Assembly: GCA_963851105.1 (NCBI GenBank)
Contig: CAWKNP010000003.1
Coordinates: 1-64,000, forward strand
From: DATARN01 sp963851105
Lineage (GTDB): Bacteria > Actinomycetota > Acidimicrobiia > Acidimicrobiales > Palsa-688
Length of the DNA: 64,000 nucleotides
Direction: 5' to 3'
The position numbers and the translations under genes were made by a program. Shown piece by piece: positions 1-9,874 of this stretch. Numbering within the stretch: position 1 is the stretch's first letter; the number at the start of each line of letters is the position of its first letter. The notes under the pieces were generated by a model, which was not told the origin of the DNA, did not search any database, and was given only the letters and a program-made list of their open reading frames with translations.

Positions 1-1430
1 GGCGCCGACACAGTGCGGTCCACGCGGGCCGCTCACCACGCTTCGTATCATTTGGATGAGTTGCGTGACCTGGTCATATACCTGGCGACGCTCTTCATGA
101 GTCCCGAAATCTTCTCACCGCATGGATGACCGTGGTGTGATCTCGACCCCGAACTCCCGGGCGATGGCGGGGTAGCTGTAGTCGGTCATCTCCCGGAAGA
201 CATACATGCTGATCGCCGGGCATCGACGAGCGGCCGGCGGCGGCTCGTGCCGCACAATTCGTCGATCGTGAAGCTGAACGTGCTGGCGGTCGCCTCCAGG
301 ATGACCTTGGGCGTGATCTGTCGGGGCCGGTCGGCCGCCAGGATGTCGGAGAGGACTTCGACGGCCAGCTCGATGGTGAGCGGCTCCCGGTTGAGGCTGG
401 CGAAGGCCGAGACCCGGATGAGGGCTCCCTCCAACTCCCGGATGTTGTCCTTGACGTGGGTGGCGATCAGCTCGAGAACGTCGTCGGGCACGTGGGGACG
501 TTCGCCGTCGGCCTTCTTGCGCAAGATGGCCAGGCGGGTCTCGAGCTCCGGAGGCTGGACGTCGGTGATCAGGCCCCACTCGAAACGGCTCCTGAGCCGG
601 TCCTCGAGGGTGGCGATGGAGCGGGGATGGCGGTCGGAGGTCAGCACGATCTGTTTGTTGGCCTCGTGCAGCGAGTTGAACGTATGGAAGAACTCCTCCT
701 GCAGGCTCTCCTTGTTTTCCACGAACTGGATGTCGTCGACGAGGAGGACGTCGCAGGCCCGGTAGCGGCGCTTGAACTCGAGCCCGGTGTTGCTCCGGAT
801 GCCGTCGACGAACTCGTTCATGAACGCCTCGGTCGAGACATAGCGGACATGCGACGCCGGGAAGTTCTCCCGCACGTAGTGACCGATGGCGTGCAGGAGA
901 TGGGTCTTCCCAAGGCCGGAGTCGCCGTAGATGAACAGGGGGTTGTACGCCCGGGCCGGTGTCTCGGCCACCCGCTGGGCGGCGGCGTGGGCGAAGCGGT
1001 TGGACGACCCGATGACGAAGGCGTCGAAGGTGTAGCGGGGATCGAGGATGTCCATCGGCGGCCGGATCAGGCCGTTGCCGGCCGGGGGGCTGCTGCCGTT
1101 GTCCTGGAAGTCGGCTGCGGGCGGCCTCCAGGTGGTGTTATCAGGCTCGGGGAAAAGGACGCCGTCGCTGTCGCGAGCTCGCTCCGGCGACCGAGACCAG
1201 CGTGACGTCGAGGTGTGCCCCGCCACGTCCTCCACCGATGCTTCGATCAGGGCGCGGTAGCCGCGTTCGAGCTTGTCGCGTGTCTGGGAGGACGGCGTGG
1301 TCAACGTCAGGCTGGTGTCGTCGACCTCCGATGCGTGCAGGGTGTCAAAGCATGCCATCCACGTGGCGTCCGACACCTGCGCGCGCAGCTGCTTGGAGCA
1401 CGTTTTCCACAACTCTTCCACGTCCCACAC
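1..1430 (-). CDS. dnaA: Chromosomal replication initiator DnaA, frameshifted
   Basis: DnaA is the AAA+ initiator that binds DnaA boxes at oriC and loads the helicase. Domain I follows a GTG start at 1430, chosen because the protein then begins VWDVEELW and an AGGGGAGG ribosome site lies about 12 bases upstream. Walker A (GDSGLGKTH, about residue 170) and Walker B (LLVDDIQF, about residue 230) are intact. The C-terminal DNA-binding domain is broken: one frame stops at 186, but ISMYVFREMTDYSYPAIARE, GGRDHTTVIHAV and ISGLMK continue in other frames, implying about four single-base losses between 90 and 220. Another shift seems present near 1225, where HLDVTLVSV reads in a different frame. No clear stop is seen before the window edge. 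Dense small indels point to sequence error rather than a dead essential gene. Confidence 0.
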
Positions 1431-1491
1431 GAATGCCCTGCGCCTCCCCTGCCTAACAGTTTCCACAAGAACATCCACAGGTTGTGGAGAA
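1403..1491. promoter_or_regulatory. DnaA-box-like cluster upstream of and inside the dnaA 5' end
   Basis: Four 9-mers resemble the DnaA box TTATCCACA: TTTTCCACA at 1403 (8/9), GTTTCCACA at 1459 (7/9), ACATCCACA at 1471 (7/9) and TGTGGAGAA at 1483 (reverse orientation, 8/9). Such clusters autoregulate dnaA or form part of oriC. No perfect box is present, so this is more likely the dnaA promoter region than a full origin. In most actinobacteria the origin lies between dnaA and dnaN, which would be to the left of this window. Confidence 0.5.
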
Positions 1492-1878
1492 ACCGGCGGG
1501 GGCGACAGAAAGGGCCCATCGGGCCCCCCTTGCCCCCGGGGAAGGGAGCCGTTCTCCGGCGCCGGGGAGGTCCAGTCCCAAGGCGGTTGGATGAACCTAG
1601 CACTTCCCGAACCTCGCCGGGAACCTCCGACCGGGCGGGAAATCGGCGCTCAGCGGCGATCCCGCAGGTACATAGATAGGTGAGCAAAAAACGGCCAAAA
1701 TGGTCAATAGGGTGACGAACGCCAGGATGGCGACAACCGGCCCGGCCGAAAGATCGTGGCGGGACAGGGAAGCATGGGCGCCCTCGACGACAGCTATCAC
1801 ACGGTCACCGGAGGTCGTGCGGCGGTTCGGGTACAACAGGCTCCAGGATAGGTGCCAGAACGGCCGGGGGAAAGGCCT
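1492..1878. other. Intergenic, no supported gene
   Basis: The stretch upstream of dnaA holds no convincing coding region. It is mildly AT-richer around 1670 to 1720. A short minus-strand frame at 1597 to 1836 contains one hydrophobic segment but has no other support. This interval is one of the two breakpoints expected if the dnaA-to-rpmH segment has been inverted. Confidence 0.4.
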
Positions 1879-2106
1879 CTACGAAGTTCCGGCCGCCTCC
1901 AGGCCGAGGGGCTTCAGTTTTGAACGGGCAGCGGCCGGCATGAACGGGTCAATGTGCGCCAACCGCAGGCCGACACGGACGAGAAGCCATCCGGTGCCGG
2001 TCCGCACCGGGGCCCGGTGGGGCCAGGGGACCTGGCGTTGGAGGCGGTAGTTCGCCGCCGTGTGCTCGAAACGTTGCTGGCGATCCCGAGCCAGCATCTG
2101 GGTCAT
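1879..2106 (-). CDS. Small basic hypothetical protein
   Basis: A 75-residue product starting MTQMLARDRQQ, with a basic N-terminal half and a central hydrophobic stretch (TGWLLVRVGLRLA) that could be an amphipathic or membrane-associated helix. I do not recognise the family. The ATG at 2106 was preferred over an in-frame start at 2181 because a GGTGGA ribosome-site-like sequence precedes it and because the upstream extension would run through the AT-rich palindrome at 2141. It is divergent from the WYL-type regulator, so the two may share control. Support is compositional only, and it could be non-coding. Confidence 0.4.
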   Translation of the reverse strand: MTQMLARDRQQRFEHTAANYRLQRQVPWPHRAPVRTGTGWLLVRVGLRLAHIDPFMPAAARSKLKPLGLEAAGTS

Positions 2107-2140
2107 CGTGATGTTTTCCACCCCGTCACGATCGCACGTC

Positions 2141-2163
2141 ATGCGGACAGATATGGTCCGCAT
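2141..2163. promoter_or_regulatory. Perfect inverted repeat, probable operator
   Basis: ATGCGGAC, a 7-base AT-rich spacer (AGATATG), then GTCCGCAT: a perfect 8-base dyad. It sits between the divergent small gene (start 2106) and the WYL regulator (start 2184), next to an AT-rich stretch that could be a promoter. The position suggests autoregulation by the WYL protein, which is inference. Confidence 0.45.
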
Positions 2164-2183
2164 TTTGCGATAAAAATACATCT

Positions 2184-3210
2184 GTGCAATCTTCCTCGGC
2201 CCGGTTGCTCGAGCTGCTCTCGATCCTGCAGACCCGACCTCATTGGAGCGCCTCGGAACTGGCCGAACGGCTCGGGATCACCGAACGGACCGTGCGTCGC
2301 GACATCACCAGGCTGCGCCAACTCGGCTATCCGGTCGTCGCCGACACCGGGCGGACCGGGGGCTATCAACTCGGCAGCGGCGGCGCCATGCCCCCGCTCC
2401 TATTGACCGATGACGAGTCCGTGGCCGTCGCCATCGGCTTGCGAGTGGCGGCCAGCGGCGGCGTGGCGGGCTACGACGAAGCGGCGGTGGCCACGCTGGC
2501 GAAACTCGAACAGATGCTGCCGGCGACGCTCCGCGAGCGGGTGCTGGCTCTCAACGCCGCCACGGTGCTGACCAGGCCGGGCGTCGGCCCGCTGATCGAT
2601 CCCGAGGTGTTGCTCTCCATCGCCCAGGCGTGCCGGCGGCCGGAGCGGATCACGTTCGGCTATCGCGACGGAAACGGGAATGTGACTGCGCGGCGCGTGG
2701 AGCCCCACGGTCTGGTCAACGCCGAGCGGCGCTGGTATCTCGTGGCCCGCGACCTGGACCGCCAGGCGTGCGGACGTTCCGCCTCGACCGGATGAACGAA
2801 CCCGTCCTCACCGGGCATCGATTCGTTCGCACCGAGGGTCCCGATGTGGCGGCGATGGTCGCCGATGGCCTCGCCCTGGCCCCGTACCGCTGGCACACGG
2901 AGGCGGTACTGCAAACGACGCGGGCCGAGGCCGAGGCGGTGATTGCCCGGACCATCGGCAGCGTCGAGGAAGTGGCGGGTGAGGTGATCGTCCACATCGG
3001 GGCCAACGAGGTCGAATGGTCGCGCGTTACTTCGCCGGCCTGCCCTTCGACGTCGAGGTGCGCTCGCCGCCCGAGGTCCGTGCCGCCCTGCGCGACCTGG
3101 GGCGCCGGCTGCAGACCGCAATACGGTCAGGCGCCGGCGGTCCTGACCGCGGCGCGATGTCGCGCTGTCCGTCACACGACGGAGCGACGATCTGCCCGAG
3201 GGACGACTGA
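2184..3210 (+). CDS. DeoR/YafY-type transcriptional regulator with WYL domain, frameshifted
   Basis: The N-terminus is a DeoR-like winged helix-turn-helix (ASELAERLGITERTVRRDI, about residues 23 to 42), followed by the YafY middle region and a WYL ligand-sensing domain (ITFGYRDGN, GLVNAERRWYLVARD). WYL regulators usually run about 310 to 330 residues and respond to small ligands or DNA damage products. The reading frame breaks at about 2768 (continues as RTFRLDRMNEPVLTGHRF in another frame) and again near 3017 (continues as ARYFAGLPFDVEVRSPPEVR). The start is GTG at 2184. Restoring two bases gives one full-length protein ending near 3210. No target operon is evident apart from the two-component system just downstream. 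Confidence 0.75.
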
Positions 3211-3242
3211 ACGGCCCCAGGCCAGGGCTACCGTTGGATGTG

Positions 3243-4520
3243 ATGGATTCACTGCGAGCGTGGACGAGGGACCACACGCTGGCGGTCGACGCCGTGGTGG
3301 CCGGGGCCTTCTTCGCCCTCGGGCTGCTCGCCATCCGCCTGGCCTACGACGTGGGCCTCACCCTGCCCCACAGGTTCAGCTTCGCCGCCGGCGTGGCCTG
3401 CATGGCGTACTCACCCTTCCCTTGGCGTTTCGCCGCCGTTACCCCCCGGTCAGCCTGATCGGGCTCACCTTGGGCATCCTCGGCTACACCATCTTCGGGG
3501 TGAGCGAGGGGGCGACGTCGGGCACCGCCGGGTTCCTCGCCATCTACTCCGTCGGGGCATACTGCCGCCGCCGGATCGCCAACTGGGTCCGAGCGGTGTG
3601 CATCAGTGTCGTCTTCATGGCCCTCCTGTGGACGCTGCTGTTCCGTCAGGTCGACCTCAACCACTCGAAGGCGTCGGTCATCGGGGCCGGATTGCTGGTC
3701 ATTTTCAGCAACGTCTTCTTCTTCATCGCGGCGTGGGCGATCGGCGACGTGGCCCGCACCGCCAAGACCCTCGCTGCCGAGCTGGCGGAGCGCAACGTCG
3801 AGATTCAGGCCGCCCAGGCTGTCATCGCCGAGCAGGCGGTCCTCGACGAGCGGGTCCATATTGCTCGGGAGGTCCACGACGTGGTTGCCCACCACGTGAG
3901 CGTGATGGGCGTCCAGGCCGGCGCAGCGCGCCGTGTCATGGCCCGCGACCCCGACAAGGCGACCGAGATGCTCTCGGCGATCGAAGCGTCGAGCCGTCAG
4001 GCGGTGAGCGAGCTACATCGGCTGCTCGGCTTCCTGCGGCGCGATACCGCACCCGAAGGCGGTGCCGGGGGGACGGCGGTTCCCGGCCCGCATCCCGGTC
4101 TCACCCGCCTGGACGCTCTGGTCGAGGAGATGAACGAAGCCGGTCTCGCGGTTTCGTCGATCACCGAGGGGATGGTCCGGCCGGTACCTCCGAGCGTCGA
4201 TCTGTCGGCGTACCGCGTTGCCCAGGAGGCGCTGACCAACGCTCTCAAGCACGCCGGCGTGGGCACGAGCGCGGTCGTCACCTTGCGCTACGCCGCCGAC
4301 CAGCTGGAACTTCGATCGTCGACGACGGCCGGGTCGGGCCAATGGCCGCACCGACCATCGGGCTGTCGATCCCAAGCCTTCTTCCGGCCACGGTCTGGTG
4401 GGTATGCGGGAGCGGGTGGCGCTGAGCGGTGGCCAGTTCCAAGCGTCGCGTACCCGCGGAAGCGGCTTCGCGGTGACAGCCATTTTTCCCCTGGCCGCTG
4501 CCTTCCAGAGCACCTCGTGA
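3243..4520 (+). CDS. Sensor histidine kinase, HisKA_3 (NarX/DesK-like), frameshifted
   Basis: A membrane sensor kinase with about four to five N-terminal transmembrane helices, a short coiled linker, the HisKA_3 dimerisation motif (HIAREVHDVVAHHVSVMGVQ, with the phospho-accepting His) and a HATPase domain (N-box AQEALTNALKHA; later LVGMRERVALSGG). The protein is spread over three frames: a shift near 3405 within the membrane domain, and at least two between 4313 and 4390 in the ATPase domain. The repaired frame ends in a TGA at 4518 to 4520 that overlaps the GTG start of the response regulator, the usual coupled arrangement. The start is ATG at 3243 (a TTG at 3234 is also in frame). The stimulus cannot be inferred. 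Confidence 0.8.
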
Positions 4521-5183
4521 CCATCCGGGTGCTCCTCGTCGACGACCAGGAAATGGTGCGGGCGGGCTTCCGCATGATCCTCGGGACCGAGGACGACCTC
4601 GATGTCGTCGGCGAGGCGCCCGATGGCGAGAAGGCGGTGTGGGAGGTGGAACAGCGGCGGCCCGACGTCGTGCTCATGGATATTCAGATGCCCGTGCTCG
4701 ACGGCCTGGAGGCGACGAGGCGAATCGTGGCGTCGCCGGGAAACGTTGCCACCCGTGTCCTCATTCTCACGACCTTCGAGCGGGACGACTACATCTACGG
4801 GGCCCTCCAGGCGGGCGCCAGCGGCTTCCTGCTGAAGAATGCCTCCCCCGAGGAGCTCATCCACGCCGTTCGGGTGGTGGCGGCCGGCGACGCGCTGCTG
4901 GCGCCGTCGGTCACCCGGCGCCTGCTCGGCGAGATGGCGAGGCCGCGGGTACGCCCGCAGCTGGCCGCCCGGTTGGGTTCCTTGACCGACCGCGAGGCCG
5001 AGGTGCTGCGGGGGATCGCCTCAGGGCTCAGCAATGCCGAGTTGGCGGGGCGCCTGATCCTCGGCGAGGCCACCATCAAGACCCACGTGTCGCGCGGTGC
5101 TCATGAAGCTCGAGCTGAGGGACCGGGTCCAAGCGGTGGCCTTCGCCTACGAGAGTGGCCTGGTGCGTCCCGGAGCGTCGTAG
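4517..5183 (+). CDS. Response regulator, NarL/LuxR family, frameshifted near its end
   Basis: Partner of the preceding kinase, with translational overlap of the two genes. The receiver domain shows VLLVDDQEMVRAGFRMI, phospho-acceptor Asp in VVLMDIQMP and Lys in GFLLKNAS. A LuxR-type helix-turn-helix follows (LTDREAEVLRGIASGLSNAE, then GEATIKTHVSR). One extra base at about 5095 shifts the frame; the other frame completes the family's usual end (VLMKLELRDRVQAVAFAYE) and stops at 5183. Length after repair is about 221 residues, normal for the family. It should bind promoter DNA on phosphorylation. Confidence 0.85.
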
Positions 5184-5194
5184 CCCGTCGCCCC

Positions 5195-5446
5195 TTACGT
5201 GGAGAGTCGCCTTCGCAGTTCGCCGGCGCGAGCTTCCAGGTTTTCGATGAGGGCTCGCTGCATCTCCAGGCTCTCGATGAGGTTGGCCCGGTCCTCCGCC
5301 TCGCTGTCCTCGCCGGCGGGGTCGCCGATCTGGTTGCGCAACTCGTCGGCGTCGCGTCGCGCCTCGGCAAGTTCGGATTCCACCAGGCGGAGCTCGGAAT
5401 CGGCGTCGTCTACCGGGTCACCGTCGGGTGGTTCGTCAGCGGCCAT
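5195..5446 (-). CDS. Small coiled-coil protein of unknown function
   Basis: The product is 83 residues and strongly acidic, with heptad-like runs of Leu, Glu and Arg from about residue 20 to the end (LVESELAEARRDADELRNQ; IENLEARAGELRRRL), predicting a continuous coiled coil. There is no signal peptide or membrane segment. AAAGGAG lies six bases upstream of the ATG at 5446. It converges on the response regulator, with 11 bases between the ends. I do not recognise a family; similar short coiled-coil proteins are common in actinobacteria. Confidence 0.6.
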   Translation of the reverse strand: MAADEPPDGDPVDDADSELRLVESELAEARRDADELRNQIGDPAGEDSEAEDRANLIESLEMQRALIENLEARAGELRRRLST

Positions 5447-5486
5447 CACGGTCTCCTTTCCCCAACCGTCGGCTGGGACGGATCGA

Positions 5487-6640
5487 TTATCGCGTGAGGT
5501 CGCGCTCGGTCACGTAACTCACCGTGACCGTCGCCGCCGCGGGCGTGCGACTGGCGACGGCGAGGCCGCCGTGCCAGCCGTTGTCCGGCATGCTGGTCGC
5601 GCTGTCGCTGATATCGCCGACACCTTGGCCGTTTATGAACAGCGCAAGTCGGTTCGTGTGTCCGTCGGCTTCGGTGGCGCAGAGGCCGACGACGGTGACC
5701 GGTGAGGTGGCGGGAATGACCGGTGAGCTTCCTTTCTTGAGGATGACCGGGGCTGTTCCCGCCCCGTCGCCCCGTTCGATCACCCAGACTGGGCCGGCCA
5801 GGACAAAGAACTCATAGCGCAGGTTCGCGGCAGCCAGTCCCCGGCTGCAGAGCACGCCGAAGCCGGCCCCGGCGGGGGCTCCCGCGGTCTGGGTCGCGGT
5901 CATCGAGACGCCGATCTGGAAAAGGGACGGACCGTACGGGGATTGCGCAAAGTGATGGAGGTTGCCATTTCCGTGGACCGAGTACGTGCCCGCCACGTAC
6001 ACGTAACTCGTGCCGGGGTCTCCCAATGCGGCGACCGTCCGCCACCCCGACAATGGGTCGGAGAAATCGTCGGTGAACACCACCGCTCCGCGATCGGCGA
6101 CCAGATGGGTCGACGAGTCGACCGGTGAAACAGGGGTGACCGGTTGCGGGGTCGGGGTCGCAACTCTGGTCGGTGGCGATGTACTGGTTCTGTTGACGGC
6201 CACGACCACTCCTATGACAGTGAAGAGCACGACCAGGCTCACGCCTACGATCAAGGCGATCCACAGGCCGGATCGAGAGGTCCGCCCGCCTCCTGGCGCC
6301 CAGGGCCGCTCTGCGCCCGCAGGAGGGGCCCACCCGGGAGGCGCTTGAGGTGGGCCCCAGGTCGGGGGCGGGCCGGATCCGGCGGCGTTTGAGGTGGGCC
6401 CCAGGTCGGGGGGCGGTAGGGGTCCGGGGGTTGCCATGCGGGTGCCTGCGGCGCAGACGGTGGGGGTGGTGCGTAGGCGGGGGGTCGCCAGCCGGGCGCC
6501 GGTGGCGAAGAGGGCGGGGGTGGCGCGTCCGCCGGAGCGGGGTTATCGGCGGCTAGGCGCCACGCGGCTGTCGGATGCCGCAGTGGTGAGCACTTCCCGT
6601 TGCTTCCTTGCGACCATCCCGGTCGTTGGGTGTCACTCAC
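5487..6640 (-). CDS. Membrane-anchored secreted protein with DUF2510-like N-terminus and proline-rich linker, one frameshift
   Basis: From a GTG at 6640 (ribosome site GGGGGAGA) the product begins SDTQRPGWSQGSNGK, a degenerate form of the GWW..DG..WYPP motif seen at the N-terminus of many actinobacterial membrane proteins. A long Pro/Trp-rich cytoplasmic linker follows, then one transmembrane helix (LWIALIVGVSLVVLFTVIGV) and an extracellular domain starting FTDDFSDPLSGW that resembles concanavalin/LamG-type jelly rolls. The frame changes in the repetitive linker near 6375. An in-frame ATG at 6437 would give a shorter version lacking the motif. The role is unknown; it may display a glycan- or wall-binding domain. 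Confidence 0.6.
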
Positions 6641-6852
6641 GTCTTCTCCCCCGCCAGTAAGACCTCCGCTGCGTTGCAAGGGTACCGTTTACTGTCTCGG
6701 CGGGCTCCTACAGTAAAATGGGGGGAAACCGGGATTGTTCGGTCAAATGTCAATAACGGATATGACGCGTGACCGATAATCGATGGCCTACGAACGCAGA
6801 CCGCAGCCTCAACCTGAAAGCGGTGCTTTCGTGCGGGATTCGGTGACCGCTG

Positions 6853-7686
6853 CTAATGCGTTGCCTGCACCCGGCGCGGACCGGCACCGTCGGGGGCCCG
6901 CCGCACGGCAACATGCAGGACACTGTCGCCCCATTCGCCCGCCCTGCCGTCCGGTATGACGCCGGCGATATCGGCACCGGCAGCTTCTATGACGGCGGCA
7001 ACTTCCGCGATCGGCATCGCGTGCATCTCCATACGGGGCCGACGACGGATGGCCAGTTCGAGGGAGGTGCGAACCGCCCGGCGCAACCGCCGCCACTGCG
7101 ACAGGTTGGGTTGCCGGCGTTCGGCCGGGATCTGGACGGCCAGCACGCCGCCCGGCCGCAGCACGCGGACCATTTCCGCCAGGTATACCGTGGCCGCAGC
7201 CGGGGGAACGTGCTGGAGGGTCATCAGCGAAATGACGGCACTGAAGCTGCGGTCCGGGAAGAGGCTCAGGTCTTCGCCGTTGTAGAGAAAGAACTGGCAG
7301 CGGTCGCCGAGTCGGTTGTACTTCCCGGCCTCGCCGAGCATGGGACGGGAGATATCCACGCCGACGACCTGCTCGAAGTGGTCGGCGAGGGCGAAGGAGA
7401 GTCGCCCGACCCCGCACCCGAAGTCGAGCACCCGGTCACGGGGAGCGTCGACGCCCGCCATTTGCAACTGTGTCAGCAAGGCATCGACCTCTGCACGGCC
7501 GTGGGCAAAGAACTCCTCGGGCTGCCATCGGCCCCGCATGCCATCATGGGCCAGCACCCCCCACATGGGGTCCGTCTCCCCGAACTGCTCCCAGGCCTGG
7601 CGGGTACGGTCGAGATGGCTCCGCACCACGCCAGTATGCACCTGCCGCCGGTGATCGCCGCTGCCCACCCTGGCGGTGATAACCAT
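6853..7686 (-). CDS. Class I SAM-dependent methyltransferase
   Basis: Rossmann-fold methyltransferase with motif I VLDFGCGVGRLSFALA, motif II near VVGVDISRPMLGEA and motif III-like LRPGGVLAVQIP. Before the fold it carries AWEQFGETDPMWGVLA, a segment common in actinobacterial enzymes of the UbiE/Methyltransf_11 type that act on unidentified small molecules or lipids. No substrate can be deduced. The ATG at 7686 is used, but a GTG near 7636, just before RSHLDRTRQAWEQFG, is a credible alternative. It is divergent from the ion channel. Confidence 0.75.
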   Translation of the reverse strand: MVITARVGSGDHRRQVHTGVVRSHLDRTRQAWEQFGETDPMWGVLAHDGMRGRWQPEEFFAHGRAEVDALLTQLQMAGVDAPRDRVLDFGCGVGRLSFALADHFEQVVGVDISRPMLGEAGKYNRLGDRCQFFLYNGEDLSLFPDRSFSAVISLMTLQHVPPAAATVYLAEMVRVLRPGGVLAVQIPAERRQPNLSQWRRLRRAVRTSLELAIRRRPRMEMHAMPIAEVAAVIEAAGADIAGVIPDGRAGEWGDSVLHVAVRRAPDGAGPRRVQATH

Positions 7687-7782
7687 AGGGGTGGGGTGGG
7701 CATCGGTGAAGGGCACAACGTGGAGGTAGGGCTCCCCGAGAAGCAGCAAGGGGCCCGGCGGGGCCGCCACGTACCGCGACGC

Positions 7783-9667
7783 GTGTTCGGCGGACCGGTC
7801 GCTCGGCGGCGGGCCAAGGTTCATCACCGCCTGCGCTACCGCTTCGACAACAGTCTGGCCCGGGGCCCCCTGGTCCTCATCGGTTGGCTCGGCATCGCCG
7901 TGTTGTTGCTCGTGGTAGTGGCCACGACCGCCGCCGCCGTCACGCATGTCCTCTTCGGAGGCGGCCGCAACCGCAGCGTGGTCGAGGACCTGTGGCAGGG
8001 TCTGCGCCGGGTCCTCGACGCCAGCGTGTTCGGGAACGACACCGCGTGGCCGGCCCGCCTGATGGCCCTTTTCGTCACCCTCTTCGGGATCTTCATCGGC
8101 GGCTCGCTCATCGGCCTGATCGCCACCGCCCTCGACCAGCGGGTCGACCTGCTGCGCAAGGGCCGCAGCGCCGTGCTCGAGTCCAACCACACCTTGATCC
8201 TCGGCTGGTCGCCCCGACTCCCGGTAATCGTCCAGGAACTGGTCGTTGCCAACCAGAACGTGGCCCGCCCAGTCGTGGTCATCCTGGCCAAGCGGGAGAA
8301 GGCCCAGATGGAAGCCGAACTGCGGGACCGAACCGGCGACACCGGGCGGACGAAAGTGGTCTGCCGCAGCGGCGATCCGGGCAAGCCGGCCGACCTGGTG
8401 CTGGCCAACATCGCGGGTGCCCGGTCGACCATCATCCTCGTCGGCGACGAGGGCGACGCGGGGGTGGTCAAGACAATCCTGGCCGTCAAGACGCTCGATC
8501 CCAGTTTCGCGGCGACCAACGTGGTCGCGGAACTGGCCCATCCCGATCACGCGAGAACGTCCGCGCCATCGCCGACGGGGCCATCGCAACGGTGAACTCC
8601 GACGAGGTGATCGCCGACGTGACCGCTCAGGCATGCCACCAGACGGGGCTTTCGGTGGTGCTGCGCGACCTGTTGGACTTCGAGGGCGACGAGTGCTACT
8701 TCACGGTGATCCCCAGCTAGAGGGCCACACGTATGCCGAGGCGCTGAGTGCCTTTGAGACTTCGTCGGTCATCGGGCGCTATTCCGCCGATGGTTTCGTC
8801 GAACTCAGCCCGCCCCCCGACTCCGTATTCGGACCGGGCGACGAGGTCATTGCGGTTTCCGCCGACGACGACACGGTCATCTTTACCGGCTTTCGTGACG
8901 TGCCGGTCCCTGACTTCGCAGAGGCGGGCGCTCGCGACGAGGCACCGATTCGGGTCCTCATCGTTGGCTGGAGTGCGTTCGCTCCCAAGGTCGTCCACGA
9001 ACTGGACGCGTTCCTCGCCCCCGGCTCGCACATCGAGGTGTGTATCGACGGCGCCCTCGCCGATCCGGGCGCGCTCAGTGAGGTCCCCCTGGCCAACGTG
9101 GCCATGACCGTGACGATGATCGGCGACGGCCCCGAACATCTCCTCGCGCTCGGGGCGCGACCGCCGTTCGACCAGGTGATCGTTCTTGGCTACCGCGACG
9201 GGTTGAGCGTCGCGGAAGCCGACTCCCTCACCCTGCTCACGCTGCTCACCCTGCGCAAGGTGTGGCCGCCGCACGCCATGCCACGGGTCCCGATTATCGC
9301 CCAGTTGCTCGACCAGTCCAATGTTGAGCTGGCGACGAGCACCGGAGTCGACGACTTCATCGTGAGCGACGCCCTGGCCAGCCTCATGATGGCGCAGCTG
9401 TCACAGCGCCGCCAGATGCAGGCGGTGTTCGACGAGCTGTTCGATCCCGGCGGCGCGGGAGTCGAGCTGCTACCGGCCAGCCGCTTCGTCACCGACCACA
9501 CGGTCGCTTACGCTGAGATCGTCGCGGCCGGCGCCGCCCAGGGCGTTTCGGTACTCGGGTGGCGGATCAGCGTGAGCGGCGAAGTCGTCATCAACCCCAA
9601 GAAGAGCCGGGCGGTCCAACTCGGCGCCGGCGACCAGGTGCTGGTGGTGGTGTACCGGTCCCGGTGA
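7783..9667 (+). CDS. CASTOR/POLLUX-type ion channel, frameshifted twice
   Basis: Bacterial relative of the plant symbiosis channels CASTOR and POLLUX: membrane helices at the N-terminus (LVLIGWLGIAVLLLVVVA; LMALFVTLFGIFIGGSLIGL), the linker LDQRVDLLRKGRS, then two RCK-like Rossmann domains (HTLILGWSPRLPVIVQELV; IRVLIVGWSAFAPKVVHEL). Such channels are thought to conduct cations under nucleotide or ion control. The frame breaks at about 8550 and about 8712, so the 620-residue protein is read in three frames. A GTG at 7783 is favoured because the sequence after it matches the family's usual N-terminus; earlier GTGs exist. It ends in VQLGAGDQVLVVV at 9667. Confidence 0.75.
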
Positions 9668-9774
9668 TCGCCCCGCGCCGCTCGCTCAGCCCGGTGGAGG
9701 ACGCGGAGGTCTCGGCCTTGGCCGCCTATCGGGGGGGGTCGCTGACCACTGGACCATGTCACACTGTCTCAACC

Positions 9775-9852
9775 GGCGCGTAGTGATGGCAGACTCAGCG
9801 GCCTTCAACCCAGTTGTCTTCGGGCATGAGGGTTCGAATCCCGCCACGCCCA
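9775..9852 (+). tRNA. Degenerate or error-containing tRNA-Leu-like sequence
   Basis: The T arm is clear (GAGGGTTCGAATCCCGC). Before it lies a class II variable-arm-like stretch (TGTCTTCGGGCATGA) and a D-arm-like TGGCAGAC, the combination typical of tRNA-Leu. The acceptor 3' strand CACGCCC should pair with GGGCGTG, but the sequence has GGCGCGT at 9775. The anticodon stem does not close around CTTCAAC, and the total length (78) is several bases short of a class II tRNA. It may be a tRNA damaged by the same indels that break neighbouring genes, or a tRNA relic. The anticodon is not assigned. Confidence 0.35.
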
Positions 9853-9874
9853 ACCCAAAACGGAGGATGCGCTC

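Noticed and set aside
1597..1836. Minus-strand frame with one hydrophobic segment (79 residues)
   Set aside because: It has no ribosome site, no family match and a single hydrophobic stretch; chance reading of the dnaA upstream region is more likely.
2630..5497. Single 955-residue frame spanning kinase and regulator
   Set aside because: It is an artefact of base errors: the kinase and the response regulator are separate genes with their own start, and the first and last parts of this frame are not coding.
6856..8595. Long plus-strand frame running through the methyltransferase
   Set aside because: Only the part after about 7783 is coding (channel); the earlier part is the complement of the methyltransferase gene.
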